Part shown: piece after piece, positions 7,176 through 15,600 of the stretch
Position numbering within the stretch: position 1 is the stretch's first letter
Layout of the letters: every line of letters begins with the position of its first letter
NCBI GenBank assembly: GCA_046598935.1
Contig: JBKJHW010000115.1
Location: 1 to 20,938, forward strand
Direction of reading: 5' to 3'
Origin: SCUN01 sp046598935
Lineage (GTDB): Bacteria > Acidobacteriota > Vicinamibacteria > Vicinamibacterales > SCN-69-37
Length of the DNA stretch: 20,938 bases
Notes under the pieces: generated by a model
Databases searched by the model: none
What the model was told of the DNA's origin: nothing
The model's input: the letters and a program-made list of their open reading frames with translations, nothing else
Made by a program: the position numbers and the translations under genes

Positions 7176-7763
7176 ATGGGCGACCCCAGCCGTCCGGTCG
7201 ATGAAATCTCGTTGCTCACTTCAGTGCTGAGCCTGAGCAACGCTGCGAAGTCAAAGCTCCAGCCCGGCTCGCCGGCCGGCGCCGACCTCGAGGCGATCAG
7301 CGAGCCGCTCGCCGAGCTCATCCGGCGCGCGTCAGCGCGGCGTTCCACCCAGATCTTGTCCTCCGCTTCATCGGGCGCCGTCGGCGGCACCGAAACCGTG
7401 CTTGTCGTTGAAGACAACGAGACGATCCTCACACTCATCACGAACGCTCTCGCGCGCCTGGGCTACAACGTGTTGAGCGCGGGCGACGGCCCGACGGCGC
7501 TCGATCGCTTCGGCACGTCGGCCGACGACATCGAGATACTCGTCACCGACGTGATGATGCCGCGCATGAGCGGTCGTGAACTGGCGGCGCAGCTGACCGC
7601 GCTGCGCCCGACGATGAAGGTGCTGTTTGCGTCGGGCTACACGCAGGATGTGACGTCACGACACGGTGTGCTCGAGCCGGACGTCAACTTCATTCAGAAA
7701 CCGTACACACCACACGGTCTCGCCGCGCGTATCCGGCAATTGCTGGATACGGCCGCGCCCTGA
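7176..7763 (+). CDS. Single-domain response regulator (REC) with N-terminal extension
   Basis: A 195-residue protein. Residues ~73-192 form a CheY-like receiver: acidic pair E79-D80 (VVEDNE), phospho-acceptor D125 (VTDVMMPRMSG), switch position S153 (FASGY) and invariant K175 (QKPYTP). There is no output domain, so it would work through protein contacts or as a phosphate carrier in a phosphorelay. The wording around D125, the FASGY motif and the preceding GTETVLVVED are typical of receivers at the C-terminus of hybrid histidine kinases. Residues 1-70 have no recognised domain and loosely resemble a degenerate kinase dimerisation segment, without a histidine. No histidine kinase is in the window. 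The start at 7176 is supported by the -10 box 9 nt upstream. Confidence 0.87.
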   Translation: MGDPSRPVDEISLLTSVLSLSNAAKSKLQPGSPAGADLEAISEPLAELIRRASARRSTQILSSASSGAVGGTETVLVVEDNETILTLITNALARLGYNVLSAGDGPTALDRFGTSADDIEILVTDVMMPRMSGRELAAQLTALRPTMKVLFASGYTQDVTSRHGVLEPDVNFIQKPYTPHGLAARIRQLLDTAAP

Positions 7764-7782
7764 GCGCCGAAGCGTTCAGGGA

Positions 7783-7788
7783 TACAAT
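7783..7788 (+). promoter_or_regulatory. Putative -10 box TACAAT for the small zinc-ribbon gene
   Basis: TACAAT ends 7 nt before the GTG codon at 7796, in the 32-nt gap after the response regulator. Spacing matches the other boxes in this window and supports the GTG as the start, possibly of a leaderless transcript. Confidence 0.4.
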
Positions 7789-7795
7789 TCGAGCA

Positions 7796-8053
7796 GTGCA
7801 GAAGTGCGTGGCGTGCGGATCCTCACGGGTTTATCCCTCCAGGGCGCGCTCGATCGTCGAACGAATCCGCCGGATCTTCAGCGAGAAACAACCCTACCGC
7901 TGTCATGCCTGCAACCATCGGATGTGGCAGGACATCAGCCTGCCGATGACGGAAGGCCCGGACGCCGAGCCTGAAGACTTGCGCACGGGCCTCTCATCGA
8001 GGCCGATCACTACTGACGACCTGGACCGACTCGATCGAAACGAAGACCGTTGA
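7796..8053 (+). CDS. Small zinc-ribbon protein (85 aa), GTG start
   Basis: The N-terminal half is a zinc ribbon with C4, C7, C36 and C39 (C-x2-C-x28-C-x2-C), then NHRMW. It aligns without gaps to both ribbons of the protein at 4404-5378, sharing not only the cysteines but also S19, E22-R23 and R35. The C-terminal half (residues ~50-85) is acidic and probably disordered. The start is GTG at 7796; homology begins at the third residue, and no earlier start exists before the preceding gene's end. The last 44 nt overlap the 3' end of the convergent DUF3810 gene, which is unusual. Function is unknown: nucleic-acid or protein binding would fit a ribbon, but nothing here proves it. Confidence 0.72.
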   Translation: MQKCVACGSSRVYPSRARSIVERIRRIFSEKQPYRCHACNHRMWQDISLPMTEGPDAEPEDLRTGLSSRPITTDDLDRLDRNEDR

Positions 8054-9125
8054 GCTGGTCGCGGAAGATCGGCAGCATCACCAACTGGAGCGAGCGGCTG
8101 TAACTCTGCACCCCGTCCTCGACGCTGTTGGCTTTGAGATAACCGTCATACAACCTGAACGACGCGTCACGCACGCGCGGCTGCACCTGACGCAGCCGCT
8201 GTTCGAGCGCCTGCAAATCTTCAAGGACGCCGGCGTCGGTTGACGCGAGCACCGCGCTCCAGACCGCCGGCGGCAGCGATGCGCCGGCTTCGACAAACAG
8301 AAACATGGACGCGCTGTGGACGAGCGGCGCGTCGCCGCGCATGCACGCCGACCATCCGATCGCGCTCGCTTCGGCTTCATCGGCGAAACCGGCCAGGTGC
8401 GCCCATTCGTGCGCAAGTACGAACGGCCGTTCGAACGGAAGCAGATCCGGATGCACGAGCGACTCGAGCGCGAACGGGTCGACCATGCCTGTCACGCCGG
8501 CGCGCGTGAAGAACGGCGTGAAAACGGTGTACTTCGGTCGGCCCGGCACAGACAACGCCGGCCGGCCAAGCTTGGCCAACGCCACATTGAAGGGGCCCGG
8601 CAGCGCCTTGGCGACCTGCTCGTAACTGAGCAGCGCCTGGCGCGCGTTCAACCGCGTGCGCGCCGCGAGGTTCGCCGCGTCGACCGCAAGCGCGCGAAGC
8701 GACTCGACGGTCGCCGGCGGCGCCGGCGCGCTTGCCTGCGCCGCGACGAGCGCCTCGCCGAGCGGCGTCCGCCGGTAATTGAGGCCCCAGAACAGACAGA
8801 AGATGCCGAGCACAATGCCGGAGGCGCGGAGGGAACGCCGAAAAAGCTGGCCCGCCGCCGACAACGCGCCGTCGGCGCGCGCGTCACGGATCAGCAGCAC
8901 GAGGCGCCGGATGACCAGGCAGATGGCGATAAACGCCAGCACATCCATCCACGTCCACGGCGTCAGGTTCGAGATCGTCGTCAGGAACGACTGGCCGACG
9001 CGGTAGATCCCGCGAGAGTAGAACGTGTCGACCAGGCCGGCAGGCCACGGCGCCGACAACAGGAACAGCGCCGCGGCGGGCGGCCACCACCATCCTCGAA
9101 CTCGCTTGGTCATCGTCTTATTCAT
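8010..9125 (-). CDS. DUF3810 family membrane zinc metallopeptidase
   Basis: A 371-residue protein with about three transmembrane helices near the N-terminus (~15-34, 60-80, 101-116) and a large domain after them. It contains HEWAHLAGF (H239, E240, H243), an HExxH zinc motif, followed by ADEAEA (E250 and E252), a candidate third ligand. The phrase FWGLNYRRTPL (~112-122) after the third helix is typical of DUF3810. A membrane-bound peptidase is likely, but substrates are unknown for the family. The ATG at 9125 overlaps the NADH dehydrogenase stop by 8 nt (ATGAATAA), indicating translational coupling. A second in-frame ATG at 9113 is a possible start. The 3' end runs 44 nt into the convergent zinc-ribbon gene. 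Confidence 0.82.
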   Translation of the reverse strand: MNKTMTKRVRGWWWPPAAALFLLSAPWPAGLVDTFYSRGIYRVGQSFLTTISNLTPWTWMDVLAFIAICLVIRRLVLLIRDARADGALSAAGQLFRRSLRASGIVLGIFCLFWGLNYRRTPLGEALVAAQASAPAPPATVESLRALAVDAANLAARTRLNARQALLSYEQVAKALPGPFNVALAKLGRPALSVPGRPKYTVFTPFFTRAGVTGMVDPFALESLVHPDLLPFERPFVLAHEWAHLAGFADEAEASAIGWSACMRGDAPLVHSASMFLFVEAGASLPPAVWSAVLASTDAGVLEDLQALEQRLRQVQPRVRDASFRLYDGYLKANSVEDGVQSYSRSLQLVMLPIFRDQLNGLRFDRVGPGRQ

Positions 9126-10422
9126 TATCGGCTTCGGCCTCGTGCGTAATCAGGCGCACAGATCGTTGGTAGGTCACATACGAAAATGCCCATTGGATCA
9201 TGACCGACAGACGATTCCGAAATCCGATGAGCGTGTAGACGTGAAGAAAGACCCAGGCGAGCCACGCAACCAGCCCCTTCAAGCGAATCCAGCCTAAATC
9301 GGCGACAGCGGAGTTTCGGCCGATCGTCGCCATGATGCCAAGATCGTCATACACAAATGGCGCGCGGGATTCATTTTTGATCGTGCGCAAAATATTTTTC
9401 GTCGCGTGCCTCGCCTGCTGCATTGCGACCTGCACAACGCCCGGTAACGGACGGCCGTCGGGGCCCGCAAACGAGCCCAAATCTCCCGCCACGTAGACTC
9501 GATCCGAACCGGGAATCGTGAGATCCGGGTTCACGATCACGCGGCCGACTCGATCGAGCGGTGCGCCGAGCGACGCGCCCACCGGCGACGCGGCGACGCC
9601 GGCGGCCCACAGGATGGTGCCCACTTCGATCGTTTCGCCGCCGACCGTCAGCGTGCCCGGCGAAATATCGGAGACCGGGCTGCCCGTCCACACCGAAACG
9701 CCGAGCCGCTCGAGCGCGCGCCGCGCAAACGCGCGGAGATGCTCCGGGTACGACGACAGCACGGTCGGCCCCGCTTCGATCAACAGGATGCGCGCCGTCT
9801 CCGGAGAGATCGATCGGAAATCATTGGCGAGCGCATGCCGCGAGATCTCCGCGAGCGCGCCGGCGAGTTCCACGCCGGTCGGACCGCCGCCGACGACGGC
9901 AAAAGTGAGCAGACGCCTCTGCGCCGCCGGATCGAGCTCACGCTCGGCGCGTTCGAACGCGATCAGCACTTTGCGGCGCACGGCAATTGCGTCTTCGAGC
10001 GTTTTGAGGCCCGGCGCGACGCGCGCCCACTCGTCGTGCCCGAAGTAGGCATGGGTGGCGCCGGTCGCCACGATCAAATAGTCGTACTTCACTTCCCCGT
10101 CATCGAGGACGACGGCCTGGGTCGCCACGTCGACGCGCACGGCGTTGGCGAGCTGCACGGACACGTTCCGCTGATGCCGCAGAATCCAGCGAATCGGCGA
10201 CGCGATGTCCCCCGGCGACAAACCCGCGGTGGCGACTTGATAAAGGAGCGGCGTGAACACGTGATGGTTGCGGCGATCGATGAGCGTGACGCGGACCGGC
10301 GCGTTGGCGAGCGACTTTGCGGCGCTCATGCCGCCGAAACCGCCGCCCAGAATCACAATGTGCGGCGCGGTGTTCGTCTCGGCCGCGCCTGCGGAGGCTT
10401 TCGCCATGGAAGCCGGCACCAT
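9118..10422 (-). CDS. ndh: Type II NADH:quinone oxidoreductase (NDH-2)
   Basis: A 434-residue peripheral membrane flavoprotein that passes electrons from NADH to quinone without pumping protons. It shows a first Rossmann motif GGGFGG (~27-32) for FAD, the phrase HHVFTPLLYQVATAGLSP typical of NDH-2, a second dinucleotide motif VVGGGPTGVELAG (~176-188) for NADH, the FAD-binding YVAGDLGSF and the quinone-site segment VVQVAMQQARHATKNI. The C-terminal region contains a hydrophobic segment (VAWLAWVFLHVYTLIGF) followed by basic residues, fitting membrane attachment. The ATG at 10422 is used; M6 at 10407 is an alternative. It is the first gene of a two-gene operon with the DUF3810 gene. Only 24 bp separate it from the divergent Mo oxidoreductase gene, so the two may be co-expressed. 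Confidence 0.93.
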   Translation of the reverse strand: MVPASMAKASAGAAETNTAPHIVILGGGFGGMSAAKSLANAPVRVTLIDRRNHHVFTPLLYQVATAGLSPGDIASPIRWILRHQRNVSVQLANAVRVDVATQAVVLDDGEVKYDYLIVATGATHAYFGHDEWARVAPGLKTLEDAIAVRRKVLIAFERAERELDPAAQRRLLTFAVVGGGPTGVELAGALAEISRHALANDFRSISPETARILLIEAGPTVLSSYPEHLRAFARRALERLGVSVWTGSPVSDISPGTLTVGGETIEVGTILWAAGVAASPVGASLGAPLDRVGRVIVNPDLTIPGSDRVYVAGDLGSFAGPDGRPLPGVVQVAMQQARHATKNILRTIKNESRAPFVYDDLGIMATIGRNSAVADLGWIRLKGLVAWLAWVFLHVYTLIGFRNRLSVMIQWAFSYVTYQRSVRLITHEAEADNE

Positions 10423-10446
10423 CAGGCTAGAGTACTATTTCTCGAT
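10423..10446. promoter_or_regulatory. Shared divergent promoter core between ndh and the Mo oxidoreductase gene
   Basis: The whole divergent gap is 24 bp and centres on CTAGAGTACTAT (10427-10438), which contains the palindrome AGTACT. On the plus strand TACTAT (10433-10438) ends 8 nt before the ATG at 10447. On the minus strand TACTCT (10434-10429) ends 6 nt before the ATG at 10422. The two hexamers share the self-complementary TA step at 10433-10434. Transcripts in both directions would be almost leaderless. This is inference from spacing and symmetry; no -35 element was identified. Confidence 0.48.
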
Positions 10447-12537
10447 ATGGACGAGCCGACTGCAGATCCGCCTCTCGGGGCGCCGCGTTCGTGGGGACAC
10501 TCCGTTGTTCACACGGCCTGCCCGCTCGATTGCCCTGATTGCTGCAGCCTCGCGGTCACAATCAAGAGCGGGCGTGTCGTGAAGATCGACGGCAGCCGCG
10601 TGGCTCCGTCGACAGACGGTTACATCTGCGGCAAGGTCCGGCGGTTCGATCGCCGCATTTACTCTGAGGACCGGCTGCTCTATCCGGCCGTCCAGCGCGG
10701 CGTGAAAGGCCGCGGGACCTGGAACCGCATTACGTGGGACGAAGCGCTCGACATGGTGGTGTCGAAAATGCGCGAGTCGGCGGCCAAGCATGGGGCCGAA
10801 GCCGTGCTGCCGTTTTACTACGGGGGATCGAACGGCCTGCTCACAAACGAGCTCGAAGATGCCCGGTTGTTCCGCCGCTTCGGCGCCTCCCGGCTTGCCC
10901 GAACCGTGTGTGCCGCGCCGACGAGCGAGGCGGGGCGCGCGCTTTACGGCAAGATGGCCGGCGTGGCCTACGAAGACTACGCGGCCGCGAAGCTCATCGT
11001 GGTTTGGGGCGCAAATCCATCGGCCTCCGGCATCCACATCGTGCCGCACCTCAAGCGCGCCCAGGCGAATGGCGCGCGGATGGTCGTGATCGACCCGCGC
11101 CGCACGGCGCTCGCCAAACAGGCCGATCTTCATCTGGCGGTCAGGCCCGGCACCGACCTTCCTGTCGCGCTGGCGCTCATCAATAAATTCTTCGCGTCAG
11201 GGCGCGCCAACACGGCGTTTCTCGAGCAGCACACGACCGGCGCGGACGAGCTGCGTACGCTCGCCGCGGACTGGGACTTCGCGCGCGCGGCGGCCCAGTC
11301 CGGCGTCGCGGCGGCCGACATCGAAACGCTCTTCAACTGGTATGCCGACACATCTCCCGCAGTCATCCGCTGCGGCTGGGGCCAGGAGCGCAACCGCAAC
11401 GGCGGCGGCGCGACGATGGCGATCCTGGCGCTGCCGGCGGTGGCCGGCAAGTTCGGCGTGCGCGGGGGCGGCTACACGATGAGCAACTCCGCATCGTGGA
11501 ACATCAAGGCCGAAGAGCTGGTGGCCGTACCGCAGGCGAAGACGCGCGTCCTCAACATGAACACGCTCGGCCGCATCCTGACCGATCTCAACGACCCGCC
11601 CATCACGACGCTCTTTGTCTACAACTGCAATCCGGTTTCCACGATGCCCGATCAGAACCGCGTGCTCAAGGGCCTGCAGCGCGACGATCTCTTCACCGTC
11701 GTCTTCGACCAGGTCATGACGGACTCGGCGAAATATGCGGACCTCGTTCTGCCGGCCACGACGTTCTTCGAGCACTACGACGTCGCCAAGGGATACGGCG
11801 CGTACCACCTGCAGGTCGTTCGGCCGGTGATCGAGCCGATCGGCGAGTCGCGCTCGAATCATGAAGTGTTTCACGAACTGGGTGTTCGACTGGGCCTGGC
11901 CGAGCGCGATCTGGACGATCTCGGCGACACGGGCGCGTTGCTCGACGCCTCGTCGCGGATGCCGGCGGCTGCGCGCGCAGCGCTTCTTGATGAAGGACCG
12001 AGCGCGGCCCCCGCGGGCGGGAGGCCGGTCCAGTTCGTCGATGTGTTTCCGAATACCGCGGATCAGAAGGTGCATCTCGTCCCGGCCGACCTCGACAGCC
12101 GGCGCGACGCGTACACCTACGAAACCGATCCGGCGACGGCCGCCTTTCCGCTCGCGCTGATCTCGCCGGCGAGCGAGCGGACGATCTCGTCAACGCTCGC
12201 AGAATTTCGGCCCGGCGTCGTCTCGATGCGCATGCACCCGGATGACGCACAGGCCCGCGGGATCGCCGAGGGTGACGAAGTGCGCGTCTTCAACGATCTC
12301 GGCGAAGTGCACTGTCTCATGAACATCACGCCGGAGATTCGCCCGGGCGTGGTGTCGATACCCAAAGGGCTCTGGACCAAGAGCACGATCAACGGCCAGA
12401 CGGCGAACGCGCTGGCTCCGGATTCACTCGCCGATCTCGGCGGCGGCGCCTGTTTCAACGACGCGCGCGTTCAAGTCGAGCTATTAGTGAGCTTCACAAA
12501 TCTGCTGAGTCGAGCCACGCAGACAGCGGTCCATTAA
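10447..12537 (+). CDS. Cytoplasmic molybdopterin (Mo-bisMGD) oxidoreductase, formate dehydrogenase/DMSO reductase superfamily
   Basis: A 696-residue single-subunit-like catalytic protein. The N-terminus carries a [4Fe-4S] motif: C25, C29 and C33 (ACPLDCPDCC) with C61 (YICGKVRR). The molybdopterin domains follow: ITWDEALD, then LARTVCAAPTSEA, where C155 aligns with the Mo-ligating SeCys/Cys of formate dehydrogenases, then VVWGANPSASG, VVIDPRRT and FVYNCNPVSTMPD. The C-terminal dinucleotide-binding barrel is at ~580-690 (MRMHPDDAQARGIAEGDEVRVFN). No twin-arginine signal is present, so the enzyme is cytoplasmic. No iron-sulphur or membrane-anchor subunit is adjacent, so the electron partner is unknown. 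The ATG at 10447 is chosen because everything upstream in frame is antisense to ndh and a -10-like TACTAT lies 8 nt before it. The substrate cannot be named from sequence; formate is one option. Confidence 0.88.
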   Translation: MDEPTADPPLGAPRSWGHSVVHTACPLDCPDCCSLAVTIKSGRVVKIDGSRVAPSTDGYICGKVRRFDRRIYSEDRLLYPAVQRGVKGRGTWNRITWDEALDMVVSKMRESAAKHGAEAVLPFYYGGSNGLLTNELEDARLFRRFGASRLARTVCAAPTSEAGRALYGKMAGVAYEDYAAAKLIVVWGANPSASGIHIVPHLKRAQANGARMVVIDPRRTALAKQADLHLAVRPGTDLPVALALINKFFASGRANTAFLEQHTTGADELRTLAADWDFARAAAQSGVAAADIETLFNWYADTSPAVIRCGWGQERNRNGGGATMAILALPAVAGKFGVRGGGYTMSNSASWNIKAEELVAVPQAKTRVLNMNTLGRILTDLNDPPITTLFVYNCNPVSTMPDQNRVLKGLQRDDLFTVVFDQVMTDSAKYADLVLPATTFFEHYDVAKGYGAYHLQVVRPVIEPIGESRSNHEVFHELGVRLGLAERDLDDLGDTGALLDASSRMPAAARAALLDEGPSAAPAGGRPVQFVDVFPNTADQKVHLVPADLDSRRDAYTYETDPATAAFPLALISPASERTISSTLAEFRPGVVSMRMHPDDAQARGIAEGDEVRVFNDLGEVHCLMNITPEIRPGVVSIPKGLWTKSTINGQTANALAPDSLADLGGGACFNDARVQVELLVSFTNLLSRATQTAVH

Positions 12538-12545
12538 GGGCATTT

Positions 12546-12635
12546 ACCTTGGAGGGCCATGGGGGGCCACGGAGACCAGTTTTTCTAAAGGCAAACCTAA
12601 GGTTTTCCCCATGGCTCTCTATGGCCCTCCAAGGT
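12546..12635. repeat. 90-bp imperfect palindrome with internal 10-bp period between convergent genes
   Basis: The outer arms ACCTTGGAGGGCCAT (12546-12560) and ATGGCCCTCCAAGGT (12621-12635) are perfect 15-bp complements. Inside, the left arm reads as three 10-bp near-repeats: GGAGGGCCAT, GGGGGGCCAC, GGAGACCAGT. The right arm, on the opposite strand, reads GGAGGGCCAT, AGAGAGCCAT, GGGGAAAACC. The inner part pairs only partly. The element fills most of the 106-bp gap between the Mo oxidoreductase stop (12537) and the minus-strand stop at 12644, so it may serve as a bidirectional terminator. A T-run (TTTTT at 12580-12584) lies between the arms, not after them, so it is not a standard terminator. 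It may be a dispersed palindromic repeat of the REP/BIME kind. Confidence 0.85.
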
Positions 12636-12643
12636 TGACTGAT

Positions 12644-15600
12644 CTAGAACCCTTGCCTGATCCCCAGCTGCCACCGCAGCGACTTGGTGACGCGATCGAG
12701 CGGTCGCGCGGCCGAGAGCTCGGCCGCAAACAGACCGAACACGTTCACGCGCATTGCGGCGCCGACGCTCCGCGAGACGGGGCGCGTGCCTCCCGCAAAT
12801 TCGGGACGCGTCGTGGCGGACCAGGCGACACCGGCGTCGAAAAACCCGACAATCTCCATCGGCACGCGGCCGTACTCGATCTCACCTCGAAACAGCCCGG
12901 GAATGGGCGCGCGGACTTCGATATTGGCGACCGCGACGCGCGTGCCGATCAGATGGTCGAGCGGCGCGCACAGTCGTGCGGCGCCGTCTGCGGTTCTCGC
13001 ATCCGGGCACTCATTGGATGAAAACGATCCAAACCCATATCCGTGCAGGATCTCCGGGTAGCCGAGAAACAGCGGCACCAGCAACTCGTTGCCGGCATCG
13101 CGCCCGTAACGGCCGTACGACATGGCGCGGATGCCGATCGTGACGGGTCGGATCGGCATGATGTACTGGCGCGCGTCCACGAGGAGGCTGTTGTAGCTGA
13201 GCGTTCCACGGCTGTGCGACGCCTCGAGCCGGTACCGGCGGCCGAAGATCGGCGACACCGCGCCGAAATACGAGGTGTCGTGCACGAATGCCATCGACGC
13301 CTCCGCCAGGTTCAACGGACGGCCGACCGGGACCTTCTCCTGCGTTCGCTGGATCAGCTGCCCGCTCGCCAGATCGAATGTGCTCGTTCGCTGCTCCCGG
13401 CTGAACGACAGATGGCGCGCGCCCATGGAAACTTCGAGGCGCTTCGACTGGTTGAACGGGTACTCGGCCAAGCCGAACACGCCGCGGCTCAGCTGCCGGT
13501 CGATCGACGTTTTCGCGATGAAGGTGTTCTCCTCCGGATCGCTGAACGCCTGCACGAACTCTGCGCGGTACGGGGATTGCGCCGCGCTGACTCCCCAGTT
13601 CCAGCGATGCCGCCGGTTGAAGTACGTGAGCCACCCCCCGAGATCCTCGAGCGTCCCCGACACTTGCGCGCCGGTGCTGAGCAGACGATCGCCCAGCACA
13701 TCCTTGAAGAGCGCCGACACGCTGCCGCCGGCGTAGGCGCCCCAGCGGCTCACGCCGGCCGACACACTGGGCTGGCCGATCGCGTCAAGTTCGAGTTTGC
13801 GGCCGTACGGCGTGCTGGGCGGCGATGCCGATGCGGGCGGAAGCCCGCGCCGGAAGTCCGTGACGATCTGCTGCAGCGGCCCGTCTGCCGTCGTCCGCGG
13901 CGGCAGTACAGCGCCGCGTGTGGACTCGAACGGCGAAACCAGCGAGACGGCGTCGGCGGCTTCGAGCACGTACACCGCCGCGCCGCCTTTTTCGAACACG
14001 CTGAACGCGAGCCGCCCTGTCGAGCCGGCCATCGACAGCGCCGGGCTCGTCGACGTGATGCCCGCGACGCCGGTGGCAAAGGATGTGAGCTGCGAGATCG
14101 GACCGCCGTCGATCGACATGCGGTAGACGTTCGCCACGCCGTCGGGCTCGGCGACGAACGTCAGCGTCGCGCCGTCGGGCGCGACTTGCGGGCTCAGGTG
14201 TTTGCCGCGGCGGAAGCCGGCAATCGGCTGCACTTCGTTCGTCGACAGATCCATCCGCGCCAGCCGCAACGGGCCGGGCACCAGTCCGGCGAGGTCCGTC
14301 GAAAACCTGTCGGTCGAAAACACGATCGCTTTTCCGTCCGGCGTGAACGCGGGCTCGAACTCCGCGAAGGCGTCGCGCGTGAGCGGCTCGACCAGCCCGG
14401 TCGTGATCGTCAGCCGGTACAGGTCGACGAGGCCGCCGCGGTTGCCGACGAACACGATGGAGTTGCTGTCCGGCGACCATGCCGGACTGAGCGCGTCATC
14501 CAGTCCTTTCAGCGGAATCTCGCGGATGATGCTGCCGAGCGCGACGTCCATCAGACCGAGAACTGGCGCGCCGGAGCGGAGAGCGGTGAACGCCAGCGAC
14601 CTGCCGCCGGGGCTCCAGGCGCCGGCGGAATTCAGGAATTGAAGACTATCGAAGTGCGGGTCGTTGGCGGTCTTCGTGAGCCGGCGCTCGACGCGGCCGG
14701 TCGACGGATCCGCGAGATAGAGATCAACCGAGAACATATCCTTTTCCGAGAAGAACACCATCGCCCGGCCGTCGGCGCTCAGCTTCGGGCCGACGTTCAG
14801 ACGCCCGCCGCCTGAATCCTCGCTGATCAGCCGACGCGCGGCGCTTGTCATCGACGGCCGGTCGGCCTCGAGCGCGGCCGTCGCCTCCTGCATCGCGTGA
14901 TGCCAGCCGCGATTGAGCTCATCGGGCGTCGTGCCCAGTTGCGCGGCGAATCCGTTGAGATCGCTGCGCGGATTCGCTGACGCCCGCAGCAGCGACGCCA
15001 CCCACCTGTCGCCCCACTTCGCGCCCACATACGCCCAGAACGCGTGGCCCCACCGGTAGGGAAAGTATTCCGGCTTTTCCAAATCCTGCACGCGGGGCAG
15101 TTTTTCGCTGAGCACGCCATCGCGCACCCACATGGCCGTCTGCGCGTCAACCGATCCCAGCGAGACGTACTCAGCCATGCCTTCGACGAACCACAGCGGG
15201 AAGGTGAGGATCGCCGGAACACTTCCGTCGGTCATCCGCTCGGTGTTGCCGGTCATGTCGAACTGATAGGCGTGCACGAGTTCGTGGCCGAGCACGTGGT
15301 CCGTGTCGGCGAGCGAGCCGCCCATCGGCAGCACGATGCGCCGGCGCAGCGCTTCGGTGACGCCGCCGGTGCCTTCGCCCAGCAACCCGTCGACCGCGTT
15401 GGTCTGCCGGAAGTGCGCGGCCGCGGCATAGAGAATGACGGACTGGCGGCCTCGCAGTTCGTGCTCGAAGAATCGTCCGAGCCGCGCGCGCCATCGTTCG
15501 GCGAGCCTCGCGACGATCTTCGCGGCTTCCGCTTCCTCGGGATAGTAGTAAAGATCGAAGTGCTCGGTCGCCAGCACCTGGAACTGGAACGTGCGGTACT

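Noticed and set aside
9739..10446. N-terminal extension of the Mo oxidoreductase by 236 residues
   Set aside because: The extension is antisense to ndh and low in complexity. The iron-sulphur motif starts 25 residues after the ATG at 10447, as normal for the family.
13043..14815. A 590-codon plus-strand open frame opposite the peptidase-barrel gene
   Set aside because: Same antisense artefact: the composition is Arg/Glu/His-rich with no recognisable motifs, while the minus strand has a signal peptide, a zinc site and propeller repeats.
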